Assembly: GCF_020172685.1 (NCBI RefSeq)
Contig: NZ_CP083986.1
Coordinates: 875,437 to 939,436, forward strand
Source: [Mycobacterium] nativiensis
GTDB taxonomy: Bacteria > Actinomycetota > Actinomycetes > Mycobacteriales > Mycobacteriaceae
Direction: 5' to 3'
DNA: 64,000 nt
Positions 1 through 15,513 of this stretch are shown here, one piece after another. A program made the position numbers and the translations under genes. How positions within the stretch are numbered: the first letter of the stretch is position 1; the number at the start of each line of letters is the position of its first letter. Under the pieces are notes generated by a model. That model was not told the DNA's origin, did not search any database, and saw nothing but the letters and a program-made list of their open reading frames with translations.

Positions 1-3518
<3,518 letters not shown>

Positions 3519-3565
3519 CGATGAGCGCTCGCGCGAAGAGCAACTGAACAAGTACCAGCTACTAA

Positions 3566-7540
<3,975 letters not shown>

Positions 7541-7556
7541 TCTCCGAACGAGGAAG

Positions 7557-7580
7557 GCCCCGGGTGCGCCCGGGGCTTTT
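7557..7580 (+). terminator. Rho-independent terminator of rpoBC
   Basis: A perfect 8-bp GC-rich stem (7557-7564 with 7569-7576, GCCCCGGG/CCCGGGGC) with a 4-base loop is followed by TTTT, 16 bases after the rpoC stop codon. This is a canonical intrinsic terminator and separates rpoBC from the ligase gene downstream. Confidence 0.9.
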
Positions 7581-7654
7581 CTCGTTTCGGCCGAATCTGC
7601 CGGGGCAGCGGGCCGAGGTTGCGGGCCGCGCGTACGCCAGGTTGCATCGTGGGT

Positions 7655-9145
7655 ATGGGGGACGAAGTCAGTCGCACCGCCTTCAGTCGCACTCAGCGCC
7701 AGACCTACCGGCGCAAGATTCAGCGGTGCCTGGATGTCTTCGAGACGATGCTGGCCCGGTACAGCTTCGACTGCGAGCGGCCCCTGACCGGCATGGAGAT
7801 CGAGGGCAACCTGGTCGACGACGACTTCCAGCCGGCGATGTCGAATTCCGACGTGCTCGCCGCGATCGACGATCCGGCGTATCAGCGTGAATTGGGCGCC
7901 TACAACATCGAGTTGAACATCCCACCCCGGCCGCTGCCCGGCCGCCAGGGTCTGCAGCTCGAGGCCGACGTGCGGGCCAGCCTCAATGCCGCCGACGCCA
8001 AGGCCCGCATCAACGGCGCCCACATCGTGATGATCGGCATCCTGCCGACGCTGATGCCCGAGCATCTCACCGGCGACTGGATGAGCGACTCGGCACGGTA
8101 TGCGGCGCTCAACGATTCGGTGTTCGCCGCGCGTGGTGAGGACATCTCCATCGATATCGACGGCCCGGAACCGTTGAATCTGCAGGTGGCGTCCATTGCG
8201 CCGGAATCGGCGTGCACCAGCATGCAGCTGCACCTACAGGTGTCGCCGGACCAGTTCGCCGGCCACTGGAACGCCGCCCAGGTGCTGGCCGGTCCGCAGC
8301 TGGCGTTGGGCGCCAACTCCCCCTACTTCTTCGGCCACCGGCTGTGGGCGGAGACCCGGGTCGAGCTGTTCGCCCAGTCCACCGACACCCGCCCCGACGA
8401 GCTCAAGAACCAGGGGGTGCGGCCCCGGGTGTGGTTCGGGGAGCGGTGGATCACCTCGATCTTCGATCTGTTCGAGGAGAACGTGCGCTACTTCCCGTCG
8501 CTGCTGCCGGAGGTCTCCGAGGAGGATCCCGCGGCCGAGCTGGCGCGGGGACGCACACCGCAGCTCTCGGAGCTGCGCCTGCACAACGGGACGGTGTATC
8601 GCTGGAACAGGCCGGTCTACGACGTCGTCGACGGCCGGCCGCACCTGCGGGTGGAGAACCGGGTGCTGCCGTCCGGGCCGACGGTCGCCGACATGCTGGC
8701 GAACGCGCTGTTCTACTACGGGCTGCTGCGCCGGCTGGCCCGTGAGGAACGACCGCTGTGGACCCAGATGAGCTTCACGGCGGCCCACGACAACTTTCGT
8801 CGGGCCGCCCGGCACGGGATGAGCGCGCGGTTGCACTGGCCGGGCCTGGGGGAGGTGAGTGTGCCGGAGCTGACCCGGCGCGAACTGCTGCCGCTGGCCC
8901 GCCAGGGCCTTGAGGACTGGGGCGTCGCCGCCGAGGTGGCCGACCGGTATCTGGGCATCATCGAGGGCCGCGTCGCCGCGGAGCGCAATGGCGCCACCTG
9001 GCAGGTGTTGATGGTGGAGGGGCTGCAGGCACGGGGGATGAGCCGACCGGACGCCCTGGCGGAGATGCTGCGGCGGTACTGCGAGCACATGCACACCAAC
9101 CGGCCGGTGCACAGCTGGCCGGTGGAAGGCGCCGGGCTGGCCTGA
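7655..9145 (+). CDS. Glutamate-cysteine ligase family (GCS2) protein
   Basis: About 496 residues. It resembles the GCS2 carboxylate-amine ligase fold, which joins the side-chain or alpha carboxylate of glutamate to an amine using ATP. The N-terminal part shows an acidic metal/ATP-binding core (LTGMEIEGNLVDDD, then ELGAYNIELNIPP) and long conserved helices follow. I chose the ATG at 7655 rather than an in-frame upstream codon at 7619 because the 7655 start lies clear of the terminator-proximal sequence and begins MGDEVSRTAF. Mycobacteria make mycothiol rather than glutathione, so a true gamma-glutamylcysteine synthetase role is not assured; ergothioneine-type (EgtA) and uncharacterised carboxylate-amine ligases belong to the same superfamily. 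It occupies the place where M. tuberculosis has a ceramidase gene. Family assignment is good, substrate unknown. Confidence 0.8.
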   Translation: MGDEVSRTAFSRTQRQTYRRKIQRCLDVFETMLARYSFDCERPLTGMEIEGNLVDDDFQPAMSNSDVLAAIDDPAYQRELGAYNIELNIPPRPLPGRQGLQLEADVRASLNAADAKARINGAHIVMIGILPTLMPEHLTGDWMSDSARYAALNDSVFAARGEDISIDIDGPEPLNLQVASIAPESACTSMQLHLQVSPDQFAGHWNAAQVLAGPQLALGANSPYFFGHRLWAETRVELFAQSTDTRPDELKNQGVRPRVWFGERWITSIFDLFEENVRYFPSLLPEVSEEDPAAELARGRTPQLSELRLHNGTVYRWNRPVYDVVDGRPHLRVENRVLPSGPTVADMLANALFYYGLLRRLAREERPLWTQMSFTAAHDNFRRAARHGMSARLHWPGLGEVSVPELTRRELLPLARQGLEDWGVAAEVADRYLGIIEGRVAAERNGATWQVLMVEGLQARGMSRPDALAEMLRRYCEHMHTNRPVHSWPVEGAGLA

Positions 9146-9156
9146 CGGTCCGACTC

Positions 9157-9189
9157 GCCCCCTCGCCGCTGCGCGGCTGGGGGTACCCC
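9157..9189 (+). repeat. GC-rich dispersed palindromic repeat, copy 1
   Basis: A 33-base hairpin-forming element immediately downstream of the GCS2-type gene: C5TCG, a GCCGC/GCGGC stem, then G5TACC. A close relative in opposite orientation lies at 53013-53045 and a shorter variant at 20742-20765. The resemblance between intergenic copies suggests a dispersed mycobacterial repeat, possibly acting as a weak terminator. Confidence 0.6.
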
Positions 9190-9240
9190 TAGAGCCGGCT
9201 CGTCCCTCGCCCGCATCGTCGCCGGACTAGGCTGACGGCC

Positions 9241-9999
9241 GTGTTGATCGGATCCCATGTGCGCCCGGCTGATCCGCTGGCCGCCGCGCAGGCCGAGGGT
9301 GCTGACACGGTGCAGATCTTCCTCGGCAACCCGCAGAGCTGGAAACCCCCCAAACCGCGTGAGGACGCCGAGGAACTGCGCCGCGCGGCGCTGCCGATCT
9401 ACGTGCACGCGCCGTACCTGATCAACCTCGCCTCGCCGAACAATCGAGTGCGCATTCCGTCGCGCACGATCCTGCAGCAGACCTGCGATGCCGCCGCCGA
9501 CATCGGTGCTGTCGCGGTGATCGTGCACGGCGGGCACGTCACCGCCGACGACACCGACGCGCAGGCGGGGTTCGTCCGCTGGCGCAAGGCGCTGGATCAG
9601 CTCGAGACGACCGTCCCGGTGTATCTGGAGAACACCGCCGGCGGTGACCACGCGATGGCCCGGCACTTCGACACCATCGCGACGTTGTGGGACCACATCG
9701 GCGACACCGGTGTCGGATTCTGTCTGGACACCTGCCACACCTGGGCGGCCGGGGAATCCCTGCCCGACGCGGTGGAGCGCATCAAGGCCATCACCGGGCG
9801 CATCGACCTGGTGCACTGCAACGACTCCAAGGATGCGCCCGGCTCCGGGCGGGACCGGCACGCCAACTTCGGCACCGGCCAGATCGATCCGGACCTGCTG
9901 GTGGCCGTCGTCAAAGCCGCTGGCGCCCCGGTGATCTGCGAGACCGCCGAGGAGGGCCGCAAGGCCGACATCGCATTCCTCAAGGAACGCCTCGGCTGA
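9241..9999 (+). CDS. nfo: Deoxyribonuclease IV (AP endonuclease)
   Basis: Endonuclease IV of base-excision repair, which cleaves the phosphodiester bond 5' of abasic sites using three zinc ions in a TIM barrel; also named end in mycobacteria. The 252-residue protein starts at GTG 9241 (MLIGSHVRP) and is slightly shorter than the E. coli enzyme, as is usual for mycobacteria. Metal-ligand and active-site segments are visible: [62 protein letters not shown] and ICETAEEG. It is not tightly coupled to either neighbour. The position after rpoC agrees with M. tuberculosis Rv0670. Confidence 0.96.
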   Translation: MLIGSHVRPADPLAAAQAEGADTVQIFLGNPQSWKPPKPREDAEELRRAALPIYVHAPYLINLASPNNRVRIPSRTILQQTCDAAADIGAVAVIVHGGHVTADDTDAQAGFVRWRKALDQLETTVPVYLENTAGGDHAMARHFDTIATLWDHIGDTGVGFCLDTCHTWAAGESLPDAVERIKAITGRIDLVHCNDSKDAPGSGRDRHANFGTGQIDPDLLVAVVKAAGAPVICETAEEGRKADIAFLKERLG

Positions 10000-10177
10000 T
10001 TTCCTCCCGGCCGGGGCCGGGCCGGTGCGGGTGCACCGATCGGTGATCTGTAGGGCGTCTCTATGGCCTACTGGTGTTGATTCGTCAACCGACGCCTGGC
10101 TCACAGCACCGCAGTCCGGACGGCCAGAAACTGGCCGCACTGCGAGCCCTGGAGAACCGTCCAGAAAGAACGATTTC

Positions 10178-10217
10178 CTGTCACATGGATGACAGATGGT
10201 TGGTGGTGTGCTAAATA
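10178..10217 (+). promoter_or_regulatory. Putative sigma-A promoter with overlapping palindrome
   Basis: An ATGACA -35 (10189-10194) is separated by exactly 17 bases from a TAAATA -10 (10212-10217). The -35 lies inside a perfect inverted repeat, CTGTCA-N6-TGACAG (10178-10195), whose half-site spacing resembles CRP/FNR-type operators. It is oriented to transcribe the small-RNA/leader region at about 10225. The -10 match is only moderate. Confidence 0.5.
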
Positions 10218-10273
10218 TTTCACAAGCCCTCTGAATGGGCGGCAAGCACGCTCGCTCCAGCAGGGGGATCTGA

Positions 10274-10312
10274 ATGCCTGATCGGCACGACGCAGCGGGG
10301 GGTCGCCCCTAA
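10274..10312 (+). CDS. Candidate 12-residue peptide (MPDRHDAAGGRP)
   Basis: A 12-codon ORF, ATG to TAA, is preceded by AGGGGGA (10262-10268) at ideal spacing. It lies between the candidate promoter and the 15-bp terminator hairpin. The strong ribosome binding site is the only reason to take such a short ORF seriously. It has no run of a single amino acid as in classic attenuators, although Arg, His and Asp recur. It may be a leader peptide, or the site may be chance. Confidence 0.35.
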   Translation: MPDRHDAAGGRP

Positions 10313-10330
10313 CGCAGCGCCCCACAAGCT

Positions 10331-10381
10331 ACGGCGGTCACGGCCTGGAACCTCCCGACCTCGGGCCGTGACCGCCGTTTT
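10331..10381 (+). terminator. Strong Rho-independent terminator
   Basis: A perfect 15-bp stem (10331-10345 with 10364-10378) with an 18-base loop is followed by T residues to 10381. It ends 66 bases before the fadE8 start codon, so the transcript that needs terminating must begin within the preceding intergenic region or read through from nfo. Confidence 0.85.
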
Positions 10382-10393
10382 CTATATCTGACA

Positions 10394-10433
10394 ACGCGCG
10401 TTAGTTACAACTATTGTGCAAACGTCGGATAAC
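10394..10433 (+). promoter_or_regulatory. Near-leaderless fadE8 promoter with palindromes
   Basis: TTACAA (10405-10410) and GATAAC (10428-10433) are spaced by 17 bases, placing the start point near 10440, only about 8 bases before the fadE8 ATG at 10448. A perfect AACGCGCGTT palindrome lies just upstream at 10393-10402 and an ACAA-N3-TTGT element lies in the spacer, either of which could be an operator. Assignment is by inspection only. Confidence 0.45.
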
Positions 10434-10447
10434 TGTAATACTCGGGT

Positions 10448-12088
10448 ATGGCCGACACGCATATCGTCACCAACCAGGTCCCTCCGCTGCAGGGATACAA
10501 CCCGGCATCGTCGCCGGTTCTGATCGAGGCGCTGATCCGCGAGGGTGGGCAATGGGGAGTCGACGAAGTCACCGACCTCGGAGCCATCTCCGGGTCGCAA
10601 CAGGTCCAGCGCTGGGGCGAACTCGCCGACCGTAACCGCCCGGTCCTGCACACCCACGACGTCGTCGGAAACCGCATCGACGAAGTGGAATACGACCCCG
10701 CGTATCACGAGCTGATGCGCACCGCGATCGCACACGGCCTGCACGCCGCGCCATGGGCGGACCCACGGCCCGGGGCGCATGTGGTGCGGGCGGCCCAAAC
10801 CGGCGTGTGGACCGCCGAGCCGGGTCACATGTGCCCGATCTCGATGACCTACGCGGTCATTCCCGCACTGCGCTACAACCAGGAACTGTCGAAGACCTAC
10901 GAGCCGCTTCTCACCAGCCGGGTCTACGACCCCGAGCTGAAGGTGCCGGCCGACAAGGCGGGGCTCACCGCGGGCATGTCGATGACGGAGAAGCAGGGCG
11001 GCTCCGATGTGCGCGCCGGAACCACCCAGGCGGTGCCCAACGCTGATGGCAGCTACGCCCTCACCGGGCACAAATGGTTCACCTCGGCGCCGATGGGCGA
11101 CATCTTCCTGGTGCTGGCCCAGGCCCCCGGCGGGCTGAGCTGTTTCTTCCTGCCCAGGATCCTCCCGGACGGCACCCGCAACCGGATGCGGCTGCAACGG
11201 CTCAAGGACAAGCTCGGCAACCACGCCAACGCCTCCAGCGAGGTCGAGTACGACGGCGCCACCGCATGGCTGGTGGGCGAGGAGGGCCGCGGCGTCTCGG
11301 TGATCATCGAGATGGTCAACCTCACGCGGTTGGACTGCGCGCTGGGCAGCGCCACCAGCATGCGGATGGGGCTGGCCCGCGGCATCTACCACGCCCAGCA
11401 TCGAAAAGCGTTCGGCGCCTACCTGATCGACCAACCGGCGATGCGCAACGTGCTGGCCGATCTGGCGGTGGAGGCCGAAGCGGCCACCATGGTCACGATG
11501 CGGATGGCCGGTGCCACCGACAAGGCGGTCCAGGGCGACGACCGGGAGGGGTTGCTGCGCCGGATCGGCCTGGCGGCCACCAAGTACTGGGTGTGTAAGC
11601 GCGCCACACCGCACGCCGTCGAGGCGATGGAATGCCTGGGCGGCAACGGCTACATCGAGGACTCGTTGATGCCACGGTTGTACCGGGAGGCGCCGCTGAT
11701 GGGTATCTGGGAGGGGTCGGGCAACGTCAGCGCCCTAGACACGTTGCGCGCGCTGGCGACCCAGCCCGACTCGGTGGCGGTGCTCTTCGACGAACTGGCG
11801 GGGCCGGCCGCACAGGACCGCCGACTGGGCGCCCATGTCGACGCGCTCAAGGCGGTGCTGGGCGATCTCGGCGACGTCGACGCGGCACAGTACCGGGCCC
11901 GCAAGATCGCCGAGGACATCTGCCTGGCGCTGCAGGGCGCGCTGCTGGTGCGGCACGGCCACCCCGCCGTCGCCGAGGCCTTCCTGGCAACCCGATTCGA
12001 CGGACAGTGGGGCGGGGCGTTCGGTACGCTCCCGACGGGCCTGGACATCGGGCCGATTCTGGAGCGCGCCCTCGTCAAAGGCTTGTAA
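10448..12088 (+). CDS. fadE8: Acyl-CoA dehydrogenase, AidB-like (FadE8)
   Basis: FAD-dependent acyl-CoA dehydrogenase of 546 residues. The length and sequence match mycobacterial FadE8 and the AidB subgroup, which has an N-terminal extension compared with ordinary 380-residue dehydrogenases. The substrate/FAD segment reads TAGMSMTEKQGGSDVRAGTT, and GHKWFTSAPM gives the middle beta-domain. The C-terminal half contains AMECLGGNGYIEDS and LYREAPLMGIWEGSGNV, as in AidB. AidB-type proteins oxidise some acyl-CoAs and can bind DNA, so the physiological reaction is uncertain. The ATG at 10448 is preceded by a promoter placing transcription start only a few bases away. echA4 follows 27 bases downstream. 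Confidence 0.92.
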   Translation: MADTHIVTNQVPPLQGYNPASSPVLIEALIREGGQWGVDEVTDLGAISGSQQVQRWGELADRNRPVLHTHDVVGNRIDEVEYDPAYHELMRTAIAHGLHAAPWADPRPGAHVVRAAQTGVWTAEPGHMCPISMTYAVIPALRYNQELSKTYEPLLTSRVYDPELKVPADKAGLTAGMSMTEKQGGSDVRAGTTQAVPNADGSYALTGHKWFTSAPMGDIFLVLAQAPGGLSCFFLPRILPDGTRNRMRLQRLKDKLGNHANASSEVEYDGATAWLVGEEGRGVSVIIEMVNLTRLDCALGSATSMRMGLARGIYHAQHRKAFGAYLIDQPAMRNVLADLAVEAEAATMVTMRMAGATDKAVQGDDREGLLRRIGLAATKYWVCKRATPHAVEAMECLGGNGYIEDSLMPRLYREAPLMGIWEGSGNVSALDTLRALATQPDSVAVLFDELAGPAAQDRRLGAHVDALKAVLGDLGDVDAAQYRARKIAEDICLALQGALLVRHGHPAVAEAFLATRFDGQWGGAFGTLPTGLDIGPILERALVKGL

Positions 12089-12115
12089 AGAGGGGTGAGG
12101 CAAAGGCTGAACACC

Positions 12116-13051
12116 ATGCGGCACCACATCGCCCCGGTTGAATACGACAATCTGCGCACGATGACCTACGAGGTCACCGACCGCATCGCCCGAATCACCT
12201 TCAACCGCCCCGAGCACGGCAACGCGATCACCGCTGACACCCCGCTGGAGCTGTCGGCGCTGGTGGAACGGGCCGACCTGGACCCGAACGTGCACGTGAT
12301 CCTGGTGTCGGGCCGCGGCGAGGGGTTCTGCGCCGGCTTCGACCTGGGCGCTTACGCCGAAGGCTCGTCGTCGGCGGGCGGTGAGAACTACCGGGGCAGC
12401 GTGCTCGACGGCAAGACGCAGGCCGCCAACCACCGCCCGGATCATCCGTGGGATCCGATGATCGACTACCAGATGATGAGCAGGTTCGTCCGTGGGTTCG
12501 CCTCGCTGATGCACGCCGACAAGCCGACCGTGGTCAAGATTCACGGTTATTGCGTGGCCGGCGGTACCGACATCGCGCTGCACGCCGACCAGGTGATCGC
12601 GGCCTCCGACGCCAAGATCGGTTACCCCCCGACCCGGGTGTGGGGGATACCAGCGGCCGGGTTGTGGGCCCACCGGCTCGGCGACCAACGCGCCAAACGC
12701 CTACTGCTGACCGGAGATTGCATCAGCGGCACCCAGGCCGCCGAATGGGGCCTGGCCATCGAGGCACCCGATCCGGCGGATCTCGACGAGCGCACCGAAC
12801 GCCTGGTGGCCCGCATCGCCGCAATGCCGGTCAACCAGTTGATCATGGCCAAGCTGGCGCTCAACACCGCGCTGCTGCAACAGGGTGTGGCCACCAGCAC
12901 GATGGTCAGCACCGTCTTCGACGGGGTGGCGCGCCACACTCCGGAGGGCCACGCGTTCGTCGCCGACGCGGTGACGCACGGGTTCCGTGACGCGGTGCGC
13001 CACCGAGACGAGCCGTTCGGCGACTACGGCCGAACCACTTCCGGGGTCTAG
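12116..13051 (+). CDS. echA4: Enoyl-CoA hydratase/isomerase family (EchA4)
   Basis: Crotonase-fold protein, 311 residues, expected to act on an acyl-CoA thioester by hydration, isomerisation or hydrolysis. ITFNRPEHGNAI, the oxyanion-hole segment GRGEGFCAGFDLGAYAEG and the second loop GYCVAGGTDIALHAD are visible. The protein is longer than a standard 260-residue crotonase because of an insertion (about residues 84-115) rich in Ser/Gly and His/Asp, seen also in M. tuberculosis EchA4. An in-frame GTG at 12095 could extend it by seven residues, but the ATG at 12116 gives the N-terminus (MRHHIAPVEYDNL) expected from homologues. It sits in the fadE8-echA4-PaaX-echA5 cluster. Confidence 0.9.
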   Translation: MRHHIAPVEYDNLRTMTYEVTDRIARITFNRPEHGNAITADTPLELSALVERADLDPNVHVILVSGRGEGFCAGFDLGAYAEGSSSAGGENYRGSVLDGKTQAANHRPDHPWDPMIDYQMMSRFVRGFASLMHADKPTVVKIHGYCVAGGTDIALHADQVIAASDAKIGYPPTRVWGIPAAGLWAHRLGDQRAKRLLLTGDCISGTQAAEWGLAIEAPDPADLDERTERLVARIAAMPVNQLIMAKLALNTALLQQGVATSTMVSTVFDGVARHTPEGHAFVADAVTHGFRDAVRHRDEPFGDYGRTTSGV

Positions 13052-13071
13052 GCGGTCGACAGGTGCAGGGC

Positions 13072-13797
13072 ATGCAGACTCGGATGACGGCGAGATCCGT
13101 GGTGCTCTCGCTGCTGCTGGGTGCCCACCCCGCCTCGGCCACCCCGGCCGAACTGCTGCGGCTGACAGCGGGTATCGGGATCAAGGAAACCGCTATGCGG
13201 GTAGCGCTGACCCGGATGGTCGCGGCCGGGGATCTGATCCGTTCCGCCGACGGGTACCGACTCTCCGAGCGTCTGCTGGATCGGCAGCGCCGGCAGGACG
13301 AGGCGTTGAGTCCACGGATGCGGCGTTGGGGCGGCGACTGGCTGACGGTGGTGGTCACCAGCATCGGCAGTGACGCACGCACCAGGGCCGGACTGCGGGC
13401 CGGGCTGTCCGAGCGGCGTTTTGCCGAACTGCGCGAAGGGATTTGGATGCGCCCGGACAACATCGACGTTGAACTGGGTGCTGATCTGGGCGCTCACACC
13501 CGGTTGCTGACCGCGCGCGACGAGAGTCCGGTCGAGCTGGCCGCCACGCTGTGGGATCTGACCGGATGGGCCGAGGCCGGCCACGGCCTGCTTGACGCGA
13601 TGGCCGACGCCGTTGACGTACCCGGGCGATTCGCCGTCGCCGCGGCCATGGTCCGCCACCTGCGTAGCGACCCGGTCCTGCCGCCCGAACTGCTCCCGCC
13701 GAACTGGCCGGGCGAGTGGATCCGCAAGCGCTACGCGGAGTTTGCCGACGAAATGGCGTCGCGGCGCGATGCCGACCTCTCGGTGGAGGTGCCGTGA
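13072..13797 (+). CDS. PaaX-like transcriptional regulator
   Basis: About 241 residues related to PaaX, the phenylacetyl-CoA-responsive repressor. The N-terminal winged helix is visible (PAELLRLTAGIGIKETAMRV, then ALTRMVAAGDLIRSADGYRLSE) and a C-terminal ligand-binding part contains LREGIWMRPDNID. Candidate starts are GTG 13063, ATG 13072 and ATG 13084; the M. tuberculosis homologue begins at the residue equivalent to 13084 (MTARSVVLS), so the first few residues here are uncertain. The stop overlaps the echA5 start by four bases. It probably controls the surrounding fadE8/echA genes in response to an aryl- or acyl-CoA, an inference from the family. Confidence 0.85.
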   Translation: MQTRMTARSVVLSLLLGAHPASATPAELLRLTAGIGIKETAMRVALTRMVAAGDLIRSADGYRLSERLLDRQRRQDEALSPRMRRWGGDWLTVVVTSIGSDARTRAGLRAGLSERRFAELREGIWMRPDNIDVELGADLGAHTRLLTARDESPVELAATLWDLTGWAEAGHGLLDAMADAVDVPGRFAVAAAMVRHLRSDPVLPPELLPPNWPGEWIRKRYAEFADEMASRRDADLSVEVP

Positions 13798-14558
13798 CCG
13801 ATTCGGTGCGAGTGGAGAACAACGGCGCGGTGACCACGGTCATCCTGAACCGGCCGCAGGCGCGCAACGCCGTCGACGGGCCGACCGCCGCCAAGCTGCA
13901 TCAGGCCTTCGCCGAATTCGACCGTGATGACACGGCGTCGGTGGCGGTGCTGTGGGGAGACAACGGAACCTTTTGTGCGGGAGCCGATCTCAAGGCGCTG
14001 GGTACCGCCGACGCGAATCAGACCCACCGCAGCGGGCCGGGGCCGATGGGCCCGACCCGGATGGTGCTGTCCAAGCCGGTGATCGCTGCGGTGAGCGGCT
14101 ACGCGGTGGCCGGTGGACTCGAACTCGCGCTCTGGTGCGACCTGCGGGTCGTCGAGGCCGACGCGGTGTTCGGGGTGTTCTGCCGGCGCTGGGGGGTACC
14201 GCTCATCGACGGCGGCACGGTGCGCCTGCCCCGACTGATCGGCCACAGCCGAGCCATGGACATGATCCTCACCGGCCGGGCGGTGGACGCCGAAGAGGCG
14301 TACGCGATCGGACTGGCCAACCGGCTGGTTCCTACCGGTGACGCCCGCCGGGTCGCCGAGGAGTTGGCGGCCGAGCTCGCCGAGCTGCCCCAGGGCTGCC
14401 TGCGTTCGGATCGGATGTCGGCGCTGCGGCAGTGGGGAATGAGCGAGGCCCACGCGATAGATCAGGAGTTCGTGAGCATCGAGCGGGTGGCCGACGAGGC
14501 CCTGCATGGCGCGGGCCGGTTCGCCGGCGGCGCCGGCCGGCACGGCGAGAAGGCCTGA
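13794..14558 (+). CDS. echA5: Enoyl-CoA hydratase/isomerase family (EchA5)
   Basis: Crotonase of 254 residues. The GTG start at 13794 overlaps the stop of the PaaX-like gene (GTGA) and has GGAGG just upstream, so translation is probably coupled. The fold is shown by VILNRPQARNAVDGP, the oxyanion-hole segment NGTFCAGADLKALG, and SGYAVAGGLELALWCDLRV. The position where hydratases often carry the second catalytic Glu falls in WGVPLIDGGTVRLPR, with Asp rather than Glu visible, so hydratase activity is not certain. Last gene of the fadE8 cluster; the next gene is convergent. Confidence 0.9.
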   Translation: MTDSVRVENNGAVTTVILNRPQARNAVDGPTAAKLHQAFAEFDRDDTASVAVLWGDNGTFCAGADLKALGTADANQTHRSGPGPMGPTRMVLSKPVIAAVSGYAVAGGLELALWCDLRVVEADAVFGVFCRRWGVPLIDGGTVRLPRLIGHSRAMDMILTGRAVDAEEAYAIGLANRLVPTGDARRVAEELAAELAELPQGCLRSDRMSALRQWGMSEAHAIDQEFVSIERVADEALHGAGRFAGGAGRHGEKA

Positions 14559-14577
14559 TACCGGGGGCCTGCGGCGA

Positions 14578-14994
14578 TCAGCGCCGGTCGGTGATGGTGT
14601 TGCCCGACCCGCGATCATCCACCGTCGGGTCGCCGCTGCGGTAGATCACCGAGTTGTTGAGCCCGCTGACCGTCAGCGACTTGTCGACCCGGTCGAGGGT
14701 GATCCGGTTGTCGGCGCCGGGCACGGTCACCGTCTCGCAGCGGCCACGGACCGTCAATCGGTTGTTCGAGCCGGCCACGTTCAGCGATTTGCCGTCGACA
14801 CAGCTCAGTTCGGAGGTCGTCCCGAACGACTCGTAGTTGATCGTGTTGGCGAAGCGCCCGTCGTAGTGCTTCGAGATCCGGGCGGATTTGGTCGGCTGCT
14901 CCGACTCGCAGCCGGCCGACCCTACGGTGAGCGCCAGCAGCGCCACACCGGCTACCAGAATCGACCAGGGGTTACGGGTGTGCCCAGGGGTCAC
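14578..14994 (-). CDS. DUF3060 lipoprotein (Rv0679c-like)
   Basis: A 138-residue exported protein. The N-terminus has a short basic segment, a hydrophobic core (ILVAGVALLALTVG) and a lipobox SAGC, giving a predicted lipidated cysteine. The mature part is a short beta-rich repeat domain with many Asn/Gly turns (VAGSNNRLTVRG, VPGADNRITLD, VSGLNNSVIY) typical of DUF3060. It starts at GTG 14994, overlapping the stop of the second DUF3060 gene, so the two form an operon read right to left. Function is unknown; the M. tuberculosis homologue is described as a cell-envelope protein. Confidence 0.85.
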   Translation of the reverse strand: MTPGHTRNPWSILVAGVALLALTVGSAGCESEQPTKSARISKHYDGRFANTINYESFGTTSELSCVDGKSLNVAGSNNRLTVRGRCETVTVPGADNRITLDRVDKSLTVSGLNNSVIYRSGDPTVDDRGSGNTITDRR

Positions 14995-15356
14995 GCCGGT
15001 ACGCGCGCCAGCCGGTTGGTCATCCCCAGCTCACGTCCACGGTCGAACAGGAACGGGTCGCCGTTGTGGTAGTAGACGGTCTGGTCGTAGCCGTACACCG
15101 TGACGTCGTTGATGATGTGCTCGGCGATGACGGTGTTCTGCGAACCCTGCATGGTTACCGCCCAGCAGTCCCCGAAGGCGTGCACGGTGTTGTTGACCCC
15201 GTTGATGAACAGGGTGCCGCCCTGGCAGTCCAGGGTGCGCGTCTCATGCACGCCGTAGACGTGGGTGTCGCCGGGCGCGGCGTGTGCGCCCGGGGCGCCA
15301 CCGGCCAGACCGGCCCCGAAGCACAGCAGCGCTGCACACAATGCGGTCCACTTCAT
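14991..15356 (-). CDS. DUF3060 secreted protein (Rv0680c-like)
   Basis: A 121-residue predicted secreted protein and first gene of the DUF3060 pair. The ATG at 15356 gives a classic signal peptide (MKWTALCAALLCFGAGLAGG, then an AHA-A cleavage site) and has a GAGAGGGG ribosome binding site; an upstream in-frame start would put charged residues before the signal. The mature part has the same beta-repeat style as its neighbour (FINGVNNTVHAFG, MQGSQNTVIAEH, VYGYDQTVYYHNGDP), and no lipobox. It is divergent from the TetR gene at 15514, and the shared 157-base region contains a CCAC-N6-GTGG palindrome at 15431-15444 that could be an operator. Confidence 0.82.
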   Translation of the reverse strand: MKWTALCAALLCFGAGLAGGAPGAHAAPGDTHVYGVHETRTLDCQGGTLFINGVNNTVHAFGDCWAVTMQGSQNTVIAEHIINDVTVYGYDQTVYYHNGDPFLFDRGRELGMTNRLARVPA

Positions 15357-15513
15357 CTCGCGGGCCCCTCTCGCCGGACGCAACTCGGCCAAAGCTTACG
15401 TCGCGGCCGCTGGGCCGTACCCGGGTTCCCCCACTTATTCGTGGATTAGAGTTCGTTGCTGATCTCAAGTCCGTTTCCTCATCCGGCCCGCACGATTGAA
15501 AAGGGCGTACGCC

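Larger units (their letters stand above)
10225..10381 (+). ncRNA. Candidate small RNA or leader transcript
   Basis: The 448 bases between nfo and fadE8 hold no long gene but do contain a promoter candidate, a short ORF with a strong ribosome binding site and a terminator of unusual strength. The predicted transcript is about 157 nt, with GGGG/CCCC-type stems near 10295-10310. Upstream, at 10115-10165, two mutually exclusive hairpins can also form (CGGCCA/TGGCCG, or a longer TCCGGACGG pairing), but they lie before the predicted start. It could be a trans-acting sRNA, a dual-function sRNA, or an attenuating leader for fadE8; fadE8 appears to have its own promoter, which favours an independent RNA. 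No known RNA family was recognised. Confidence 0.5.
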
